A stretch of 64,000 nt of DNA from Azolla caroliniana (GCA_043228905.1 JBHGNT010000010.1:6324001-6388000); one strand, 5' to 3'. Positions 32,700-44,199 are shown, counted from the first letter of the stretch. Notes: a model not told the origin generated them from the sequence alone. Made by a program: numbers and translations.

Positions 32700-34780
32700 T
32701 TCCGACGTCTTAGATTCTGGAGCGAACTCTTGTTTCATGATTCATGAATTCTCTATAATGCATAGTATCAAGTTGCATAAGCTCCCAAGCCCAGTGTCTA
32801 TTGGAGTCATTAATGGTCGTCCCATAGCATCATGTGTCATAGTTGAAGAGTCTGAACCAATTCGTGTAGTCCTAGGTAATTTGGTTAGTGTCATCTCCTT
32901 CAACATCATTCGTAGTCCAGAGCACTCCCTAGTTCTTGGTCTTCCAAGTTTTGAGCTACATAACCCAACTATTGATTGGAGAAAAAGAACTATTGAAGAG
33001 GTCACAATACAGTTTGAGTCTCTCAAAGATGGTTCGCTTTGTCTAGTCGTGGATTGAATAAACTGACTATTCGAAACAAATATGCTCTACCATTGATCTC
33101 ACGCCTTCTAGAACGTCTCAATGGAGCAAAATATTTCACAAAGTTAGATCTTTAAGGTTCCTACAACCTTGTTCAAATTCGTCCTGGGAATGAATGGAAG
33201 ATTATTTTCCGCATTCGCTATGGCCATTTTGAGTATACAATGATGTCATTTGGTTCATGAATGCACCAATAGTTTCTCAACATATGGCGAATGACATTTT
33301 TCGAGATTTCTTCGTATCTTCATCATAGTTTACATGGATGATATCTTGATCTACTAAAAAACTCAAGAGGAGCATGATAATCATGGTCGCCAAGCTTTGT
33401 AGCAGTTGCGAGAATATGGTCTCTGTGAAAAATTGGAGAAGTATAGTTTCAACCAGTGTTAAGTGAAATTTTTGGGGCATATAGTCTCTTCAATTGGCAT
33501 CTCTATGGATTCGGCAAAGGTTTAAACAGTTTTGGATTGACAAACACCACAGTTTGTATGAGATGTACAATGCTTTTTGGGGTTCGCAAACTTTTATCGC
33601 AAGTTCATCAAAGATTATTCAAAGATCGTGTTGCCCCTCACTCAACTCACACAAAAGAATTGACCATTTGTATGGAGTACAAATGCAAAATTTGCATTTG
33701 AGGGTTTAAAACAAGCATTTACATTAACACCAATTTTGATGCATGTTGATCTAATGAAGTGTTTTATACTCGAAGCTAATGCTTCTAACTTCGCACTAGG
33801 AAGCATGCTATCCCAGATTGGAGATGATGGCCAACTGCACCTTGTGGCTTTTCACTCACGAAAATTTGAAGCATAGAAATAAACTACAAGATTCACAACA
33901 AAGAGCTTCTTGCTATTATGGATTCTTTTTAACAATGGCGTCATTTTTTGGAGGGTTCTTCTCAACAAATTATTGTCCACAATGATAAAACAAATCCAAC
34001 ATATTTCCAAAATGCTCAAGTCTTGAGTCGTCAACAAGCTCGTTGGGCGCAATTCTTAACTCATTTTGATTTTGTAACTATATATCACCCTAGGATGCAA
34101 CAAGGAAAAACAAACACTTTATCTCAGCATTCGTACATGGAGCTTCAACCAAGAGAGGCTGCATTTGAAAGTCAGAAGCAAATCCTCTAAGATTTGGACC
34201 ATCTACGATTAATGGCAATTCATACTATAAAAACACTTGGAGATTAAAGTCTTTTTTATTCCATTTGGGAGCATATTGAGACTGATGAATTCGCCCAAGA
34301 AATTTTGAGCCATATTATCTCAGATCGTGCTTCTTGCTCACAATCTCAAAATCCTCGTCCACACCACACCTAGTTCAATTGGCATGATGGTTTACTTTTT
34401 CGACAAAATCTATTGTATGTGCTTGACGGTCCTTCTCGACTCCAAGTCTTGCAACAATGTCATGACACACCAATGGCTAGACATTTCGGCATCCACAAGA
34501 CTTTCGAGTTAATTTCTTGAAGATATTGGTGGCCATGACTTTGCCATTTTGTTAAGGATTATGTTCGTAGATGTGAATCATACATGTGGCCGAGCAAAAA
34601 ACCCTTAACATCATCCATATGGATTATTACAACCAATGCCTATTCCTGAGAGTCCATGGAAATCTATTTCATTGGACTTCATTATGGATCTACCACCTTC
34701 AAAGGGTTTTGATGCTATTCTCACAATAGTAGATCGTTTTATGAAGATGGATCATTTGACTCCAAGTCCATGACATTATC
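32700..34780 (+). pseudogene. Decayed gypsy pol (protease, RT, RNase H, start of integrase)
   Basis: In order: protease remnant VLDSGANSCFMIHEF (about 32708) and LGLPSFELHNPTIDW (about 32937). RT: [20 protein letters not shown] (about 33045), [18 protein letters not shown] (about 33135), [12 protein letters not shown] (about 33220) and YMDDILIY (about 33331). RNase H: FILEANASNFALGSMLSQ (about 33762) and IHNKELLAIMDSF (about 33893). Integrase start: [20 protein letters not shown] (about 34670). Every domain has stops or frameshifts. It stops at about 34780, where the strand of homology flips. Confidence 0.88.
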
Positions 34781-34786
34781 CTCCCT

Positions 34787-35250
34787 CTAAGACCGCCTTC
34801 GAAGAGGCCTCCCCGGTTTTTGTGGATATTGGTGATGAAATTCATGAAAAACATCCGGTGCATTCTCCAAGTGTTGGGTTGGTTCCCAAGTTGCCTCGGA
34901 AATGGGATTCCCTTTTCGTAGGACTAGGTATTGAAGTTGTCGTCGATGCCAATGAGAGTCCAGAATCTTGTCCACCTCATACTCCTCACATGTGGCAAGC
35001 TCGATTGGGGGTGGTGGTGGAGAGTGTCTTCCAAGAATAGTGGATGGATGATGAGGTTCAAGGAGAGAGGCATGGAAGACATTATAAATCCGGAAATGTG
35101 GAGGAAGTTCCAACCGAAAATTGATGGGGTTGATACGTTCAATGATGCGAAAAGGTCCCAACTTCTTGTAGTTCAACTTTCTGCAAGTTCGAGTAGTGTC
35201 AACATGGCAACATAAGAGCCAAACTTGATCACCAAATGCAAAGGCGGGTA
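34787..35250 (-). pseudogene. Inverted gypsy integrase C-terminus and chromodomain
   Basis: On the minus strand: FGDQVWLL, LNYKKLGPFRIIERINPI, FHASLLEP, then the chromodomain YEVDKILDSHWHRRQLQYLV, ATWEPTQHL and the tail FHHQYPQKPGR. It is the same family as 21205-22104 but in the opposite orientation to the gag-pol remnant just left of it. It is cut at 35250 by the copia LTR. Confidence 0.88.
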
Positions 35251-35670
35251 TGTTGAGCGAGCAAGCTCAACCGGATTCGGATCGACTGAAGAAGCTTGAG
35301 CTGGATCGACATTCGGAAGGATGAGCCAGATTGGTATCAGGAAACAACCGGCCAGATCAGAGAGCCGGATTCGAGCGGGAATCAGAAGCCTAGTAGTAGC
35401 CTAGACTACTAGGTAATCATTGTCTTGTAGTTAGTGTCAATCGCACGTATGAGCATTGAAGTACTTGTCAGTCCTTTATGGACTTTGTATAAATAGTGTT
35501 GTTATAGCAAATTGTATGCACAGAGTTTTAGAGTCATTTTTTGAATCTACGTTTACGTTCTGCTCTCTCTGTCTCTCCCGTGTATTAAGCTTCTCCATTA
35601 AACCTCTTATTCTCTGTTGCTTTCCAGCTGAGCCGGTTCGGTCTAACGCTTCTGCACGATAACATTCACA
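35251..35670 (+). repeat. Copia 5' LTR (second copia element)
   Basis: Begins TGTTGAGCGAGC and ends ATAACATTCACA. It contains TATA-like TATAAATAG at about 35489 and a CT-rich leader. No matching 3' LTR is present in the window. Confidence 0.82.
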
Positions 35671-35687
35671 TGGCATCAGAGTGCGAG
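35671..35687 (+). promoter_or_regulatory. Primer-binding site of second copia element
   Basis: TGGCATCAGAGTGCGAG directly follows the LTR and resembles the initiator tRNA-Met site TGGTATCAGAGC with two changes. Confidence 0.8.
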
Positions 35688-35764
35688 GGTTGAGAACCTT
35701 TGCAACCGACACTTACTTTCGTAGACGAACCCTAGAACCCGATAACAACAGACAAAGAGAAGAT

Positions 35765-36830
35765 ATGGACAAAGGAATGACGAGTTCACTTCCAACAAAG
35801 AAGCTCGACCGGAGCAACTACGCATCCTGGTCATACAATATGCACCAGTACTTGATGGGGCATGGATATTGGAGCTTCGTGGAAGGAATGAATGAGGTAG
35901 CATTGGAGCCGACACATAGTGACTTCCCGGTATGGGAGCAAGGAGTGAGCCGAGTACTGTACTACCTCGCGTCCTGTGTGCACGATCAGATGCTCGACTA
36001 CATCAAGGATGCAAAGATGCCGAAGGAGGCCTGGGGAAATCTAAGGAAGATTTTCGCCGCGAGTACCACAGCCTATAAGTTGTAGTTCCGGCAAGAGCTG
36101 AACAACATCTGACAAAGAGACATGTCAGTTACGGACTACACCACCAAGATAAAGGAGATTTGCGATGCACTCGGGTTCATGAACGTGATGGTGGACGAAG
36201 AAGAGATGGTACAAATCTGCCTCAGTGGTCTAGCACAAAGGTACGGGCCAATCCGGACAACGATATGCACCCGAGAGAAACCACCGTCTTTCTTCGACTT
36301 GTAATCAATGCTAATGGTCGAAGAAAACCACGCGAGTGGGTCAAGGACCACTCAATTAGATGACCGGATTTTGTACACGGAGATAGATTGGCCCCATGGA
36401 CGTGGTGGACACGGTAGGTCAGCATGCAATGGAGGCGGCTGGCAAGAGTAGGACCAGAGACACAAAGGTGTTGCCGACAACAATTCCGAACCCTCCACAA
36501 GCAAGGGGAGTCAAAGCGGCGCCGGGAACCGACACGAAATGCTGGTACTGTGGCAAAAAGGGCCATAGGGAAAGCGAGTGCTGGAAGAAGTGTTGGAAGA
36601 AGCGAGTGCTGGAAGAAGTAGCAAAACTGGCAAAGCTCGCAATATGCGAAAGGATCGAAAGGATTCAGAACCGGGAACCAATAAAGGGCCAACCTTCGTG
36701 ATGAAGCACAAGGCTAACTCGATGAAGAAGACTACTTCCAAATCGGAGGAAGTATGGTACGTTGATTTCGGAGCGTCCAACCACATGACGAGCCATGAAG
36801 AGTGGTTCTCTTTTTAGAGAAGCCTGAACA
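35765..36830 (+). pseudogene. Copia gag and start of protease, truncated
   Basis: Starts MDKGMTSSLPTKKLDRSNYA, then SWSYNMHQYLMGHGYW (DUF4219/UBN2-type gag), a stop at 36082, VTDYTTKIKEICDALGF and LCLSGLAQRYGPI (LSGLxxxY), the zinc knuckle CWYCGKKGHRESEC (about 36540-36581), and a protease start WYVDFGASNHMTSHEEWF, in which DSG has become DFG. Homology ends abruptly at about 36820. Nothing further of pol is attached. Confidence 0.88.
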
Positions 36831-36984
36831 ACCATGATTGTCGAAATCAGAGACGACACCCCTCATTCGATTGTGAAAAGAATATGCGAAATAATGCTCA
36901 ACCACAACCGAGTCTTCGATCTCTTCGTTGAAAATTACAATCACAGAAATGGGAATGTAGAGATAGATATATATCCTGTCGATG

Positions 36985-37925
36985 TATGCTTGGGAGAAAA
37001 CGTTCCCATTTTGTTGGTTTTGTACCAACATATGCACGGAGCATGTCCTAAATAATTTGATTTACTCGTTCTTTTTGTCCATCGAATTGAGGATGATTCG
37101 TGGAGCTCATGCTCAATGTAGTTTCTAACTTCTTAAAGACCTGTGTCTAGAAGTCGCTAGTTAACTTTGGATCTCGATCACTCACGATATCCATCAATAA
37201 CCCATAAAAACGAAATAATTCGTCAACGAATTGGTAAGCCAATTTAGGAGCTGTTACCGTGATTTTAGTAGCAATAAAAAATCCATAGATATACTTTCCC
37301 ATTTATTGTTAGAATTTCTAAGGGTTGTAAAAGTCTTGCAGCTTTAAGTCACTCAGTTTTGTTAACCTAACACTGGTGACATATAGTCATGTCGCTATGT
37401 ATGTCAAGACGCATCTTAGGCCAATACAATTGAGTGGAGATGAGAACAAGTGTGCGATATATTCCAAGGTGCCCTATTGAGGGTGCATCATGGCATAAAA
37501 TTCTCTTTTTGACCTCAGGCAAATTTGGAACACAAACCTTCCCATTACGGTAGGGCAGACCGTTAACAATGTGAAAGGATTCCTTCCAAGATGTGGTGGT
37601 GTCTGTTCCAGACTCAACTCTTGCCCCATATTTCGCAAAATAACTATCATCGAGATACATTCCTCGAAGGTGATCATAAAGATATGATATTATTTTAGTG
37701 AAGCTAAGCATGTTAACTTCACGAATGCGACTTAGTGCATCAACGATAGTGTTCATGGAACCTTTACGATATCGTATGGAAAAATGAAAGTCCTAGATGA
37801 GATCTACCGATCGTGCCTTACCACCCTTAAGGTCTTGTTGGTCACAAAAATATTTCAAGGACTCGTGGTCTGTAGTTACCACAAAACGACTTCCATAAAG
37901 ATAATGGCACCATGTCTTAATTCGA
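36985..37925 (-). pseudogene. Gypsy RNase H-integrase fragment, another family
   Basis: On the minus strand: FVVTTDHESLKYFCDQQDLKG (about 37860, RNase H), STIVDALSRI-like NTIVDALSRIREV, then integrase zinc-binding text GHLGIYRTL...CHQC, DIVSDRDPKLTS (core Asp) and NHPQFDGQKERVNQ (core Glu), and DMLRAYVGTKPTKWERFLPS. The last motifs differ from the chromovirus at 21-26 kb. Stops are present. The right end abuts the palindrome array. Confidence 0.82.
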
Positions 37926-38545
37926 TACAATGTATCAAGTTCATGTTTAAATGTTTAAACACGAACTCGATATATCGTATCGAGTTCATGTCAAAAAGCC
38001 GAGTTTTTCAACACAAACTCGATACAATGTATCGAGTTCGTGTTTAAAAACACAGTATTCAACGTGAACTCGATACAATATATCGAGTTCATGTTTAAAG
38101 TTTTATTTATTTTATTTATTTATTTCTATTTATTTTGGGTCTTTTTTCTATTTTATTTTTTTGAAGTGATAAAAAAACTAGAGTTTTCATCACAAGTCGA
38201 TACAATGTATCGAATTCATGTTTAAAGTTTTTTTTCTCCAAAAAGCAAATTACAAATAAATAAATAAAATATCAAAAAAATTTAAAAAATTACTTTAAAC
38301 ATGAACTCTATACATTGTATTGAATTGTGATGAAAAAACTGGTTTTTTCATCAACTCAAGCTCAAATTTTTTATTTTTTTATTTTTTTAAATCCGAGAAA
38401 AAAACTTTAAACATGAATTTGATACATTGTATGTAATTGTGATCAAAACTCTGTTTTTACATCAACTCGATATAATGTATGGAGTTCATGTTTAGAAAAC
38501 TTCTTTTTTTTCAAATAAACAAGGTTTAGGGTTTACATGAACTCG
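37915..38545. repeat. Array of at least eight short palindromes (ACTCGATACAATGTATCGAGT type)
   Basis: Near-palindromes of 23-25 bases at 37919-37942, 37963-37987, 38016-38038, 38066-38090, 38194-38217, 38303-38326, 38415-38438 and 38464-38487, plus a half-copy near 38536. The core is CTCGATACAATGTATCGAG. Each is followed or preceded by CATGTTTAAA and by GTTTTT/AAAAAC(T) and CATCA phrases. The left five read in one direction (palindrome then CATGTTTAAAG); the right ones read reversed (CTTTAAACATG then palindrome). The array is therefore itself inverted about a centre near 38260. AT-rich spacers; no coding region. Confidence 0.9.
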
Positions 38546-38894
38546 AATTGTACTAAAATCTCTGTTTTTATAAGAGAAAAAGATGCATATCAATATTGCA
38601 AAGAAGTATGTTGCACAACAAGACACCTTATGGTGAACATGTGCTTTATTGATTAACAAAAAACCATTAATAATTGTGTTGATGGTAATTGAATCTTACA
38701 AATGCCATTTACGTGGTGTATAAAATATTGTCGTGGTTCTTAATCACCACTTCAAGCACTTAATGTTAATCTTCATAGTTTGGTAATCTACAATAGAGAA
38801 ACATTTACGTGGAACTAAGGATGACAACACGAGCATAACTCAAGTGACAAGGAAACTTGCAAGAACTCAAGGTGGGGATATTAATAGCTACACA

Positions 38895-39404
38895 TGTAGA
38901 TGGCCATCACCTAGGGCACCAATTCTGCATTGGTAAAGTTTTGGACGTGGTGATGAATTAAACTTTTGTAATACATCTATCATTGGCATTAGTGAGGTAG
39001 ATATCATTGTGTATGACTTTACATTGACAAAAGTTGGATGTTTAAGGACGACAACGATAGATGTAATAAAAAAGATATTACCAAGACTAGAAGATATCTT
39101 AGATTGAGAGCGAATAAGATTTAGTGCACACAATTTGAAGACACCACCATTTGTAGATGGCCATCACCTAGGGCACCAATTCTGCATTGGTAAAGTTTTG
39201 GACGTGGTGATGAATTAAACTTTTGTAATACATCTATCATTGGCATTAGTGAGGTAGATATCATTGTGTATGACTTTACATTGACAAAAGTTGGATGTTT
39301 AAGGACGACAACGATAGATGTAATAAAAAAGATATTACCAAGACTAGAAGATATCTTAGATTGAGAGCGAATAAGATTTAGTGCACACAATTTGAAGACA
39401 CCAT
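38895..39404. repeat. 257-bp exact tandem duplication
   Basis: The segment beginning TGTAGATGGCCATCACC at 38895 repeats from 39152; I see no difference over the second unit until about 39404. Both units carry the same roughly 80-codon minus-strand frame (LGDGHL...RSQSKISSSLGN when read in order), which I do not recognise. Identity implies a very recent event or an assembly artefact. Confidence 0.93.
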
Positions 39405-39409
39405 TTAGT

Positions 39410-40865
39410 GAAGACAATGATTTGATTGGTACATTTAAAAATAAAGAAGAGTCACAATTGTATATTAGTTATAGTAGTGATTCTCATAAAAGGAATGATG
39501 ATAGTGTTGCAAATAACTCCTAAATGTATTTTTTGTGCAATGATATATAAGAAATTTAAACAACATTTTATTGAATAAAATAAAAAGTTGATTGTTTTGA
39601 AATCTTTCGCTTATGATTTCGTTAGGATCTAAAATACTATTAATTGTAATTTCTCCTTAAAAATACACAAAGTTACTTTTCGTATTTGGCCAAAATTTGG
39701 CATTTTTCAATTTTACCAAATGGTGAAAATTTTAGCTTTTTTATCAAGTTTTTGAGAACATGTGATACTGGTATCATGGTGTTTTGTGAAATGGCAAAAA
39801 AAGCCCCAAAATCAGACGAAATATTCCTTATCCTTCCATTTGTGCGCGATCCTTTCGAAGTCTACTTCCTTTGTATAAGTATGAATAGAAATTCTTAATG
39901 AATTAATCGCCCCGTTGATGTATTGTACTCAGAGAGGATATACACATGCATGTTCACTCTTTTATGAATGAAAGGGTACTGATCAATATAGATAATAACC
40001 TTTACAGATGTGCAATAGTTGTATACTTTTTATTACAAATCGTATACCTTTAAAGAATGATACTACTAATTTTACATGTTGTACGTGATGTACCTTTAAA
40101 GCATGATGTACATAGTGTGATTAATTAAACCTTATTCTTAGAAGGTATCTTGGATCGCATCGATAAATGTTTGCTTGGCTAATGGGCTTTGGAATCGAAT
40201 CATAAGACTTTATTTATTGATCTTAAATGTATGGAAGGATTCAAAAATATGAAGTTAAACCATTGTTCGAGCAATCATATCTATGTAAACTTTTAAAAGA
40301 GCACAGAGACATGCTTTTCAGTGAAGTTTGTCTTGTAATGGTACAAATTACTATAGCTCAAGGAAAAAAAGGTATGGTAAGGAATGTCATGATGCTTGAA
40401 AGTACCTCAGGACTTCGATGTACTAAAAAATAAGGAAAATCATCAAAAGTAAATGCATGGATACAAACGACTTATTCAAAGAAAGACAAGAATATGTGAA
40501 GTTAAACAAATGTTCTCCACACCCAAGAGAGTGTAAATGCAGTGGAAAACATGTTGAGAATTATGGCAACTTTCTTTTTGCAATTGATATGTATCACAAA
40601 TTGCGAAAGATGTGGAGTGCAGAGTAAGGCATTCTCACAAATTGCATATCTTTGTATTAGGAGTTATATTGTCATGTCAATATCATTCATTGATGGGTTT
40701 AGACCATTGTATATCCCATAGGTGGCAACTTAGGCGATACTTGTTGTCACGCACTCTTGAGCCATTAACTTATGTAGTTAGACTAAATGAACTCTCACCC
40801 ACCTCTCTCAAAGGATATTCTCACCAAGAAGTTCACTCATGCCATGTTAAGGCTTAAGCGTTAGA
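39410..40865. other. Unassigned AT-rich region
   Basis: Short frames at 40227-40433 and 40612-40857 (+) show no family motif. A small inverted phrase AATTTGGCATTTTTC...ACCAAATGG is near 39690. No gene is supported. Confidence 0.4.
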
Positions 40866-40879
40866 TAATTTAGACAAGT

Positions 40880-41110
40880 ACATAAACTAACCACACTTCA
40901 ATTAGTGATTATCACCAATACACATACAAGAGAAGATTAGAGGTTGGATGAAAGTTCTCTTAATGCTAATGTCTCCTTAGTATGAGACAAGAGAGGTAGA
41001 AAGATAAATAAATACATAAACTAACCACACTTCAATTAGTGATTGTCATTAATACACATACAAGAGAAATCTCTTAAAGCTAATCTCTCCCTAGCATGAG
41101 AGACAAGAGA
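40880..41110. repeat. 134-bp tandem duplication
   Basis: ACATAAACTAACCACACTTC at 40880 recurs at 41014, followed in both by AATTAGTGATT, AATACACATACAAGAGAA, GCTAAT(G/C)TCTCC and ATGAGA...ACAAGAGAG. The second unit has a short internal deletion. Confidence 0.85.
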
Positions 41111-41269
41111 GATAGATAGATTTTTAACATCAATCCACGGGAAGGGACATAGTGTCGTGATGTGCCGTGTCAAGTGTGAGAAAAAGTGAGGTTATACTCA
41201 TATTGCACAAACACTTGTAAATATAAAAATAAATAAGTAATAAATAAGCCTAGGTCCTTGTGGTATTGA

Positions 41270-41350
41270 GTGCATATAGAGGGATGCAAGCATGATTTGA
41301 ACCGTGCACATCAAAGATGGAAGACAATTGACTTACCAGTTATGCTACTA
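41270..41350 (-). repeat. tRNA-related short repeat (SINE-like), inverted
   Basis: On the minus strand TAGCATAACTGGTAAGTC (A box) is followed by GCACGGTTCAAATCATGC (B box), good matches in sequence and spacing. Confidence 0.6.
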
Positions 41351-41559
41351 TTGAATTCTTTAGATTTCATATATTCCCTTGACGTCGATGTCTAGGATGA
41401 CGTCAAGACATGTGTGGGAGAGGCGGTTGGCTAAAAGCGTACGGATTCCTCCACACTTATTCTAGAGACTTGGGCATTTGCATCTGAGAACCAACATGAG
41501 ACCCAAGAGACTTCGTGGAGATGATGTTGAAGATGATGGCGGATTTTTGATGGGAAAGA

Positions 41560-41716
41560 GAAAGATGAGAAAGGGCTCAACAAGTTGTCAAGAGCATGGT
41601 CAAAAAAGTCTACCCGTTTAATGGGGATGAAGTCTCAAATTTTTTTAAATCCTACAATGCTAAGATGGATTGGGAAGATGTGAACGAGGCAATGAGACTA
41701 ACGTATGTGTGGAGAA
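41560..41716 (+). pseudogene. Retroelement gag N-terminal fragment
   Basis: Translation reads VYPFNGDEVSNFFKSYNAKM followed by DWEDVNEAMRLTYVWR. The same sequence type, GEVPKFLKAYNTEMDWRGVY, occurs on the opposite strand near 42930-42990. So this is a second, truncated copy of that gag in inverted orientation. Confidence 0.7.
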
Positions 41717-41719
41717 AGT

Positions 41720-43250
41720 CTAACCATGGTCATCGTCCGCCCTTATTGTGTTGTTCACAACCACCTCCTTGACCTTGTCGTTCGCGACTATTTCGTCAAC
41801 CCTATAGGCCACGAACCCATTGTCCTCGATCATGCAAGCTTTGCTCATGCTTACACCTTCATCATTCGATGTTTCGAACACAACTTGTGTTTTGAAACAC
41901 TCATCCACTCTCAAAGCCACATTTCCTGTTCTTGAGTCTTCGGCCTTTCCCTTGACCGTTGTTTCTCCATAAGTCAAGAAGGTGGCTTGTTCAACACCTC
42001 TCGTGGTACCGTTGTGCTGAACTTGGGCCATCATACCAACCTTATCCTTCATGCAAGCTTTGATTACACTTACCCTTTTATTACCCGATGTTTCGAACAC
42101 GATGCATGTTTTGAAACATTCATCCTCCCTCGAAGTGGCGTTCCTCATCCTTGGTCGTTGTTTCTCCGCAAGACGAGATGGTAACTTGTTCCACACCTTC
42201 TCTTGTGGTACCATTGTATCGAACTTGAGCCTTCATAACAACCACTTCATTAAGCCATATTTGTTGGGAGGTCTTTTCTTCCTCGATCACTATGTGCCTC
42301 GGTTTCGACTTCATTGTTAGCTTCTCTTCAACTTCGACTTGCGTTTTTAAGTTCTTGTATGCCTCCCTTATCAATTCTTCTTTGTCAAGTATCGTCGAAC
42401 CTTCCCGTTTCGAGCCCTCTTCTTTAGGTGGTAGCGTGTAGTCGCGTCCCATCTTCCTTTGACCATCCCTCGTGGGTCGTGTTGTTGACAATGAGAATCT
42501 CATCTTCCTCTTATCGTGTCGTTAACATACCCTTTCCACTTCAACCCAATCTTCGATGAGGCCATTTGCTTCATCTTCATCCTCGGGTTGGATTCCAATG
42601 GCCTTCCTTTTCTTTCGATCGATCGACTTTCCGAACAGTAAAACTTTATCCACCCCCACCAATCTTTGATCCCACTCTAAGAGTTGAGCAAAATGAGACT
42701 CAAACTCTAGCAATGCATGCATAGTACTTTGGTGGGTCTTCATCGATGATATCCATCGATCAAATTCGTAAAGAACTCGTCCCTTTTATTCTTCGTAACC
42801 ATATGCCTCTTGTAAAGCTTTTTCGAAGGACGCCCACATGTCGTGAGCTTCTTGAAGCTCTTTAACAAAGGTGTATCGATATGGTCACCACCCAGAAAAA
42901 ATATTTCAACCTCATTACCTTGTACACACCTCTCCAATCCATCTCGGTATTGTAGGCTTTTAAAAATTTTGGAACCTCGCCCATGTTGAAACATGCTCTC
43001 AACAACTTGTTGAGCCACATCTCATCTTTCTCTTTCCCTTCTTAAATTCATCATCATCTTCGACAATATCTCCACAATGTCTTCTTCGTCTGTTGTCATC
43101 CTCCCATTCCGCTCTTTCACATTGGGTTCACCAAATATGTCACGTAAAACCGCACGTGTGTGTGCTACTTGAGTAGGGCCATATGGGACTTGGACTAGGG
43201 AGTTGATGGTGTCTCGAAGATTTATGCGGAAGTGTTGTTTGGGCAAGACC
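41720..43250 (-). pseudogene. Retroelement gag-like remnant with internal repeats
   Basis: From 43250 down: RTTDEEDIVEILSKM-type leader, GEVPKFLKAYNTEMDWRGVY, LYKRHMVTKNKRDEFFTNL, LLEFESHFAQLLEWDQRLV, DKVLLFGKSIDRKKRKAIGI and EDEANGLIEDWVEVERV. This is the gag core of a gypsy-type element by its pattern (WxxF..YF..L..D..L...KV..FLKSID). Downstream (42310-41790) a unit of about 70 residues is repeated, with DECFKTCIVFETS / DECFKTQVVFETS and YNGTTREGVEQ / HNGTTRGVEQ. Stops and frame changes throughout. Family not assigned. Confidence 0.7.
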
Positions 43251-43256
43251 ACGAGG

Positions 43257-44190
43257 TCATAGTGTGAGACCACAAGGGTCTTGAACCATGGATTTCTGTG
43301 TATCCACATCACTTGCCATGTCAGAATCACAAAAACCCTTCAACTTTAATGGGTCTTTTCCATAACAAAGGCATTTATTTTTTGTCCCTTTTAAGGACCT
43401 CATAATGGACTCTATTGCATTCCAATGTGCCTTGCCCAGATTAGCCATGAATCAACTTACAACTCCCACTGCATAGGCAATATTAGGTCTAGAGACTAGT
43501 AGCAACCATAGCATACATAAGTGAACCACAAGCTAAAGCATAAGGTACACCTTGCATGTCATTGATTGCTTCTTGTGTCTTAGGAAAATCTTCCCTCGAG
43601 ATTTTATCATATGGTTGTAATGGCACTCCAAGAGGCTTTGCATCAGCCATACAAAATCTGTCTAGCACCTTTTCAATGTATTTTTCCTGAGATAAATGCA
43701 ATGTGTGTTGTTCCCTTTGTCTCCTAATTCTTACTCCAAGTACATGTTCAACTCCCCCAGGGTCTTTCATTGAAAATGCAGATTTCAACTGCTTTTAAAG
43801 GACATCAACATTGCTCCTTTTCTTGGCAACAATGGGCATATACAAGAATGATTGGGCTGCCATTTTCATCTCTTTTGGTGTACAAATAGTGATCAACATG
43901 ACTTCTTTTGTACCCATGTTTGAGCATAAAAGCATCAAACTTTTTGTCCCATTGTCTAGAAGCTTGTTTTGGCCCATACAAGCTTCTATTGAGCTTGCAT
44001 ACCAAACGTTCTTTCTAGGAATAACAAAGCCCTCAAGTTGTTTAATTTAAAGCTCTTCACCAATGTCACCATGCAAAAAAGTTGTATGTACATCCATTTG
44101 GTCTAATTCCAAATCAAGTGCAACCACTATAGCAAATAGCACTCGCAAAGTGGTCATTTTTACCACAAGAGAAAACACTTATTCGAAATT
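43257..44190 (-). pseudogene. Copia RT and RNase H fragment
   Basis: On the minus strand: LDQMDVHTTFLHGDIGEEL, MVCKLNRSLYGPKQASRQWD, then SAFSMKDPGGVEHVLGVRI, QEKYIEKVLDRFCMADAKPL, ACGSLMYAMVATSL and the RNase H start CLCYGKDPLKLKGFCDSDMA. Frames change at 43795-43800. The catalytic YVDD is replaced by VYAHCCQ. The right end meets a plus-strand copia fragment of the same type. Confidence 0.85.
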
Positions 44191-44199
44191 TATGGCAAG

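Noticed and set aside
37915-38545. CRISPR array
   Set aside because: The repeats are degenerate palindromes with variable spacing and change orientation midway; this is a plant nuclear sequence with no cas genes.
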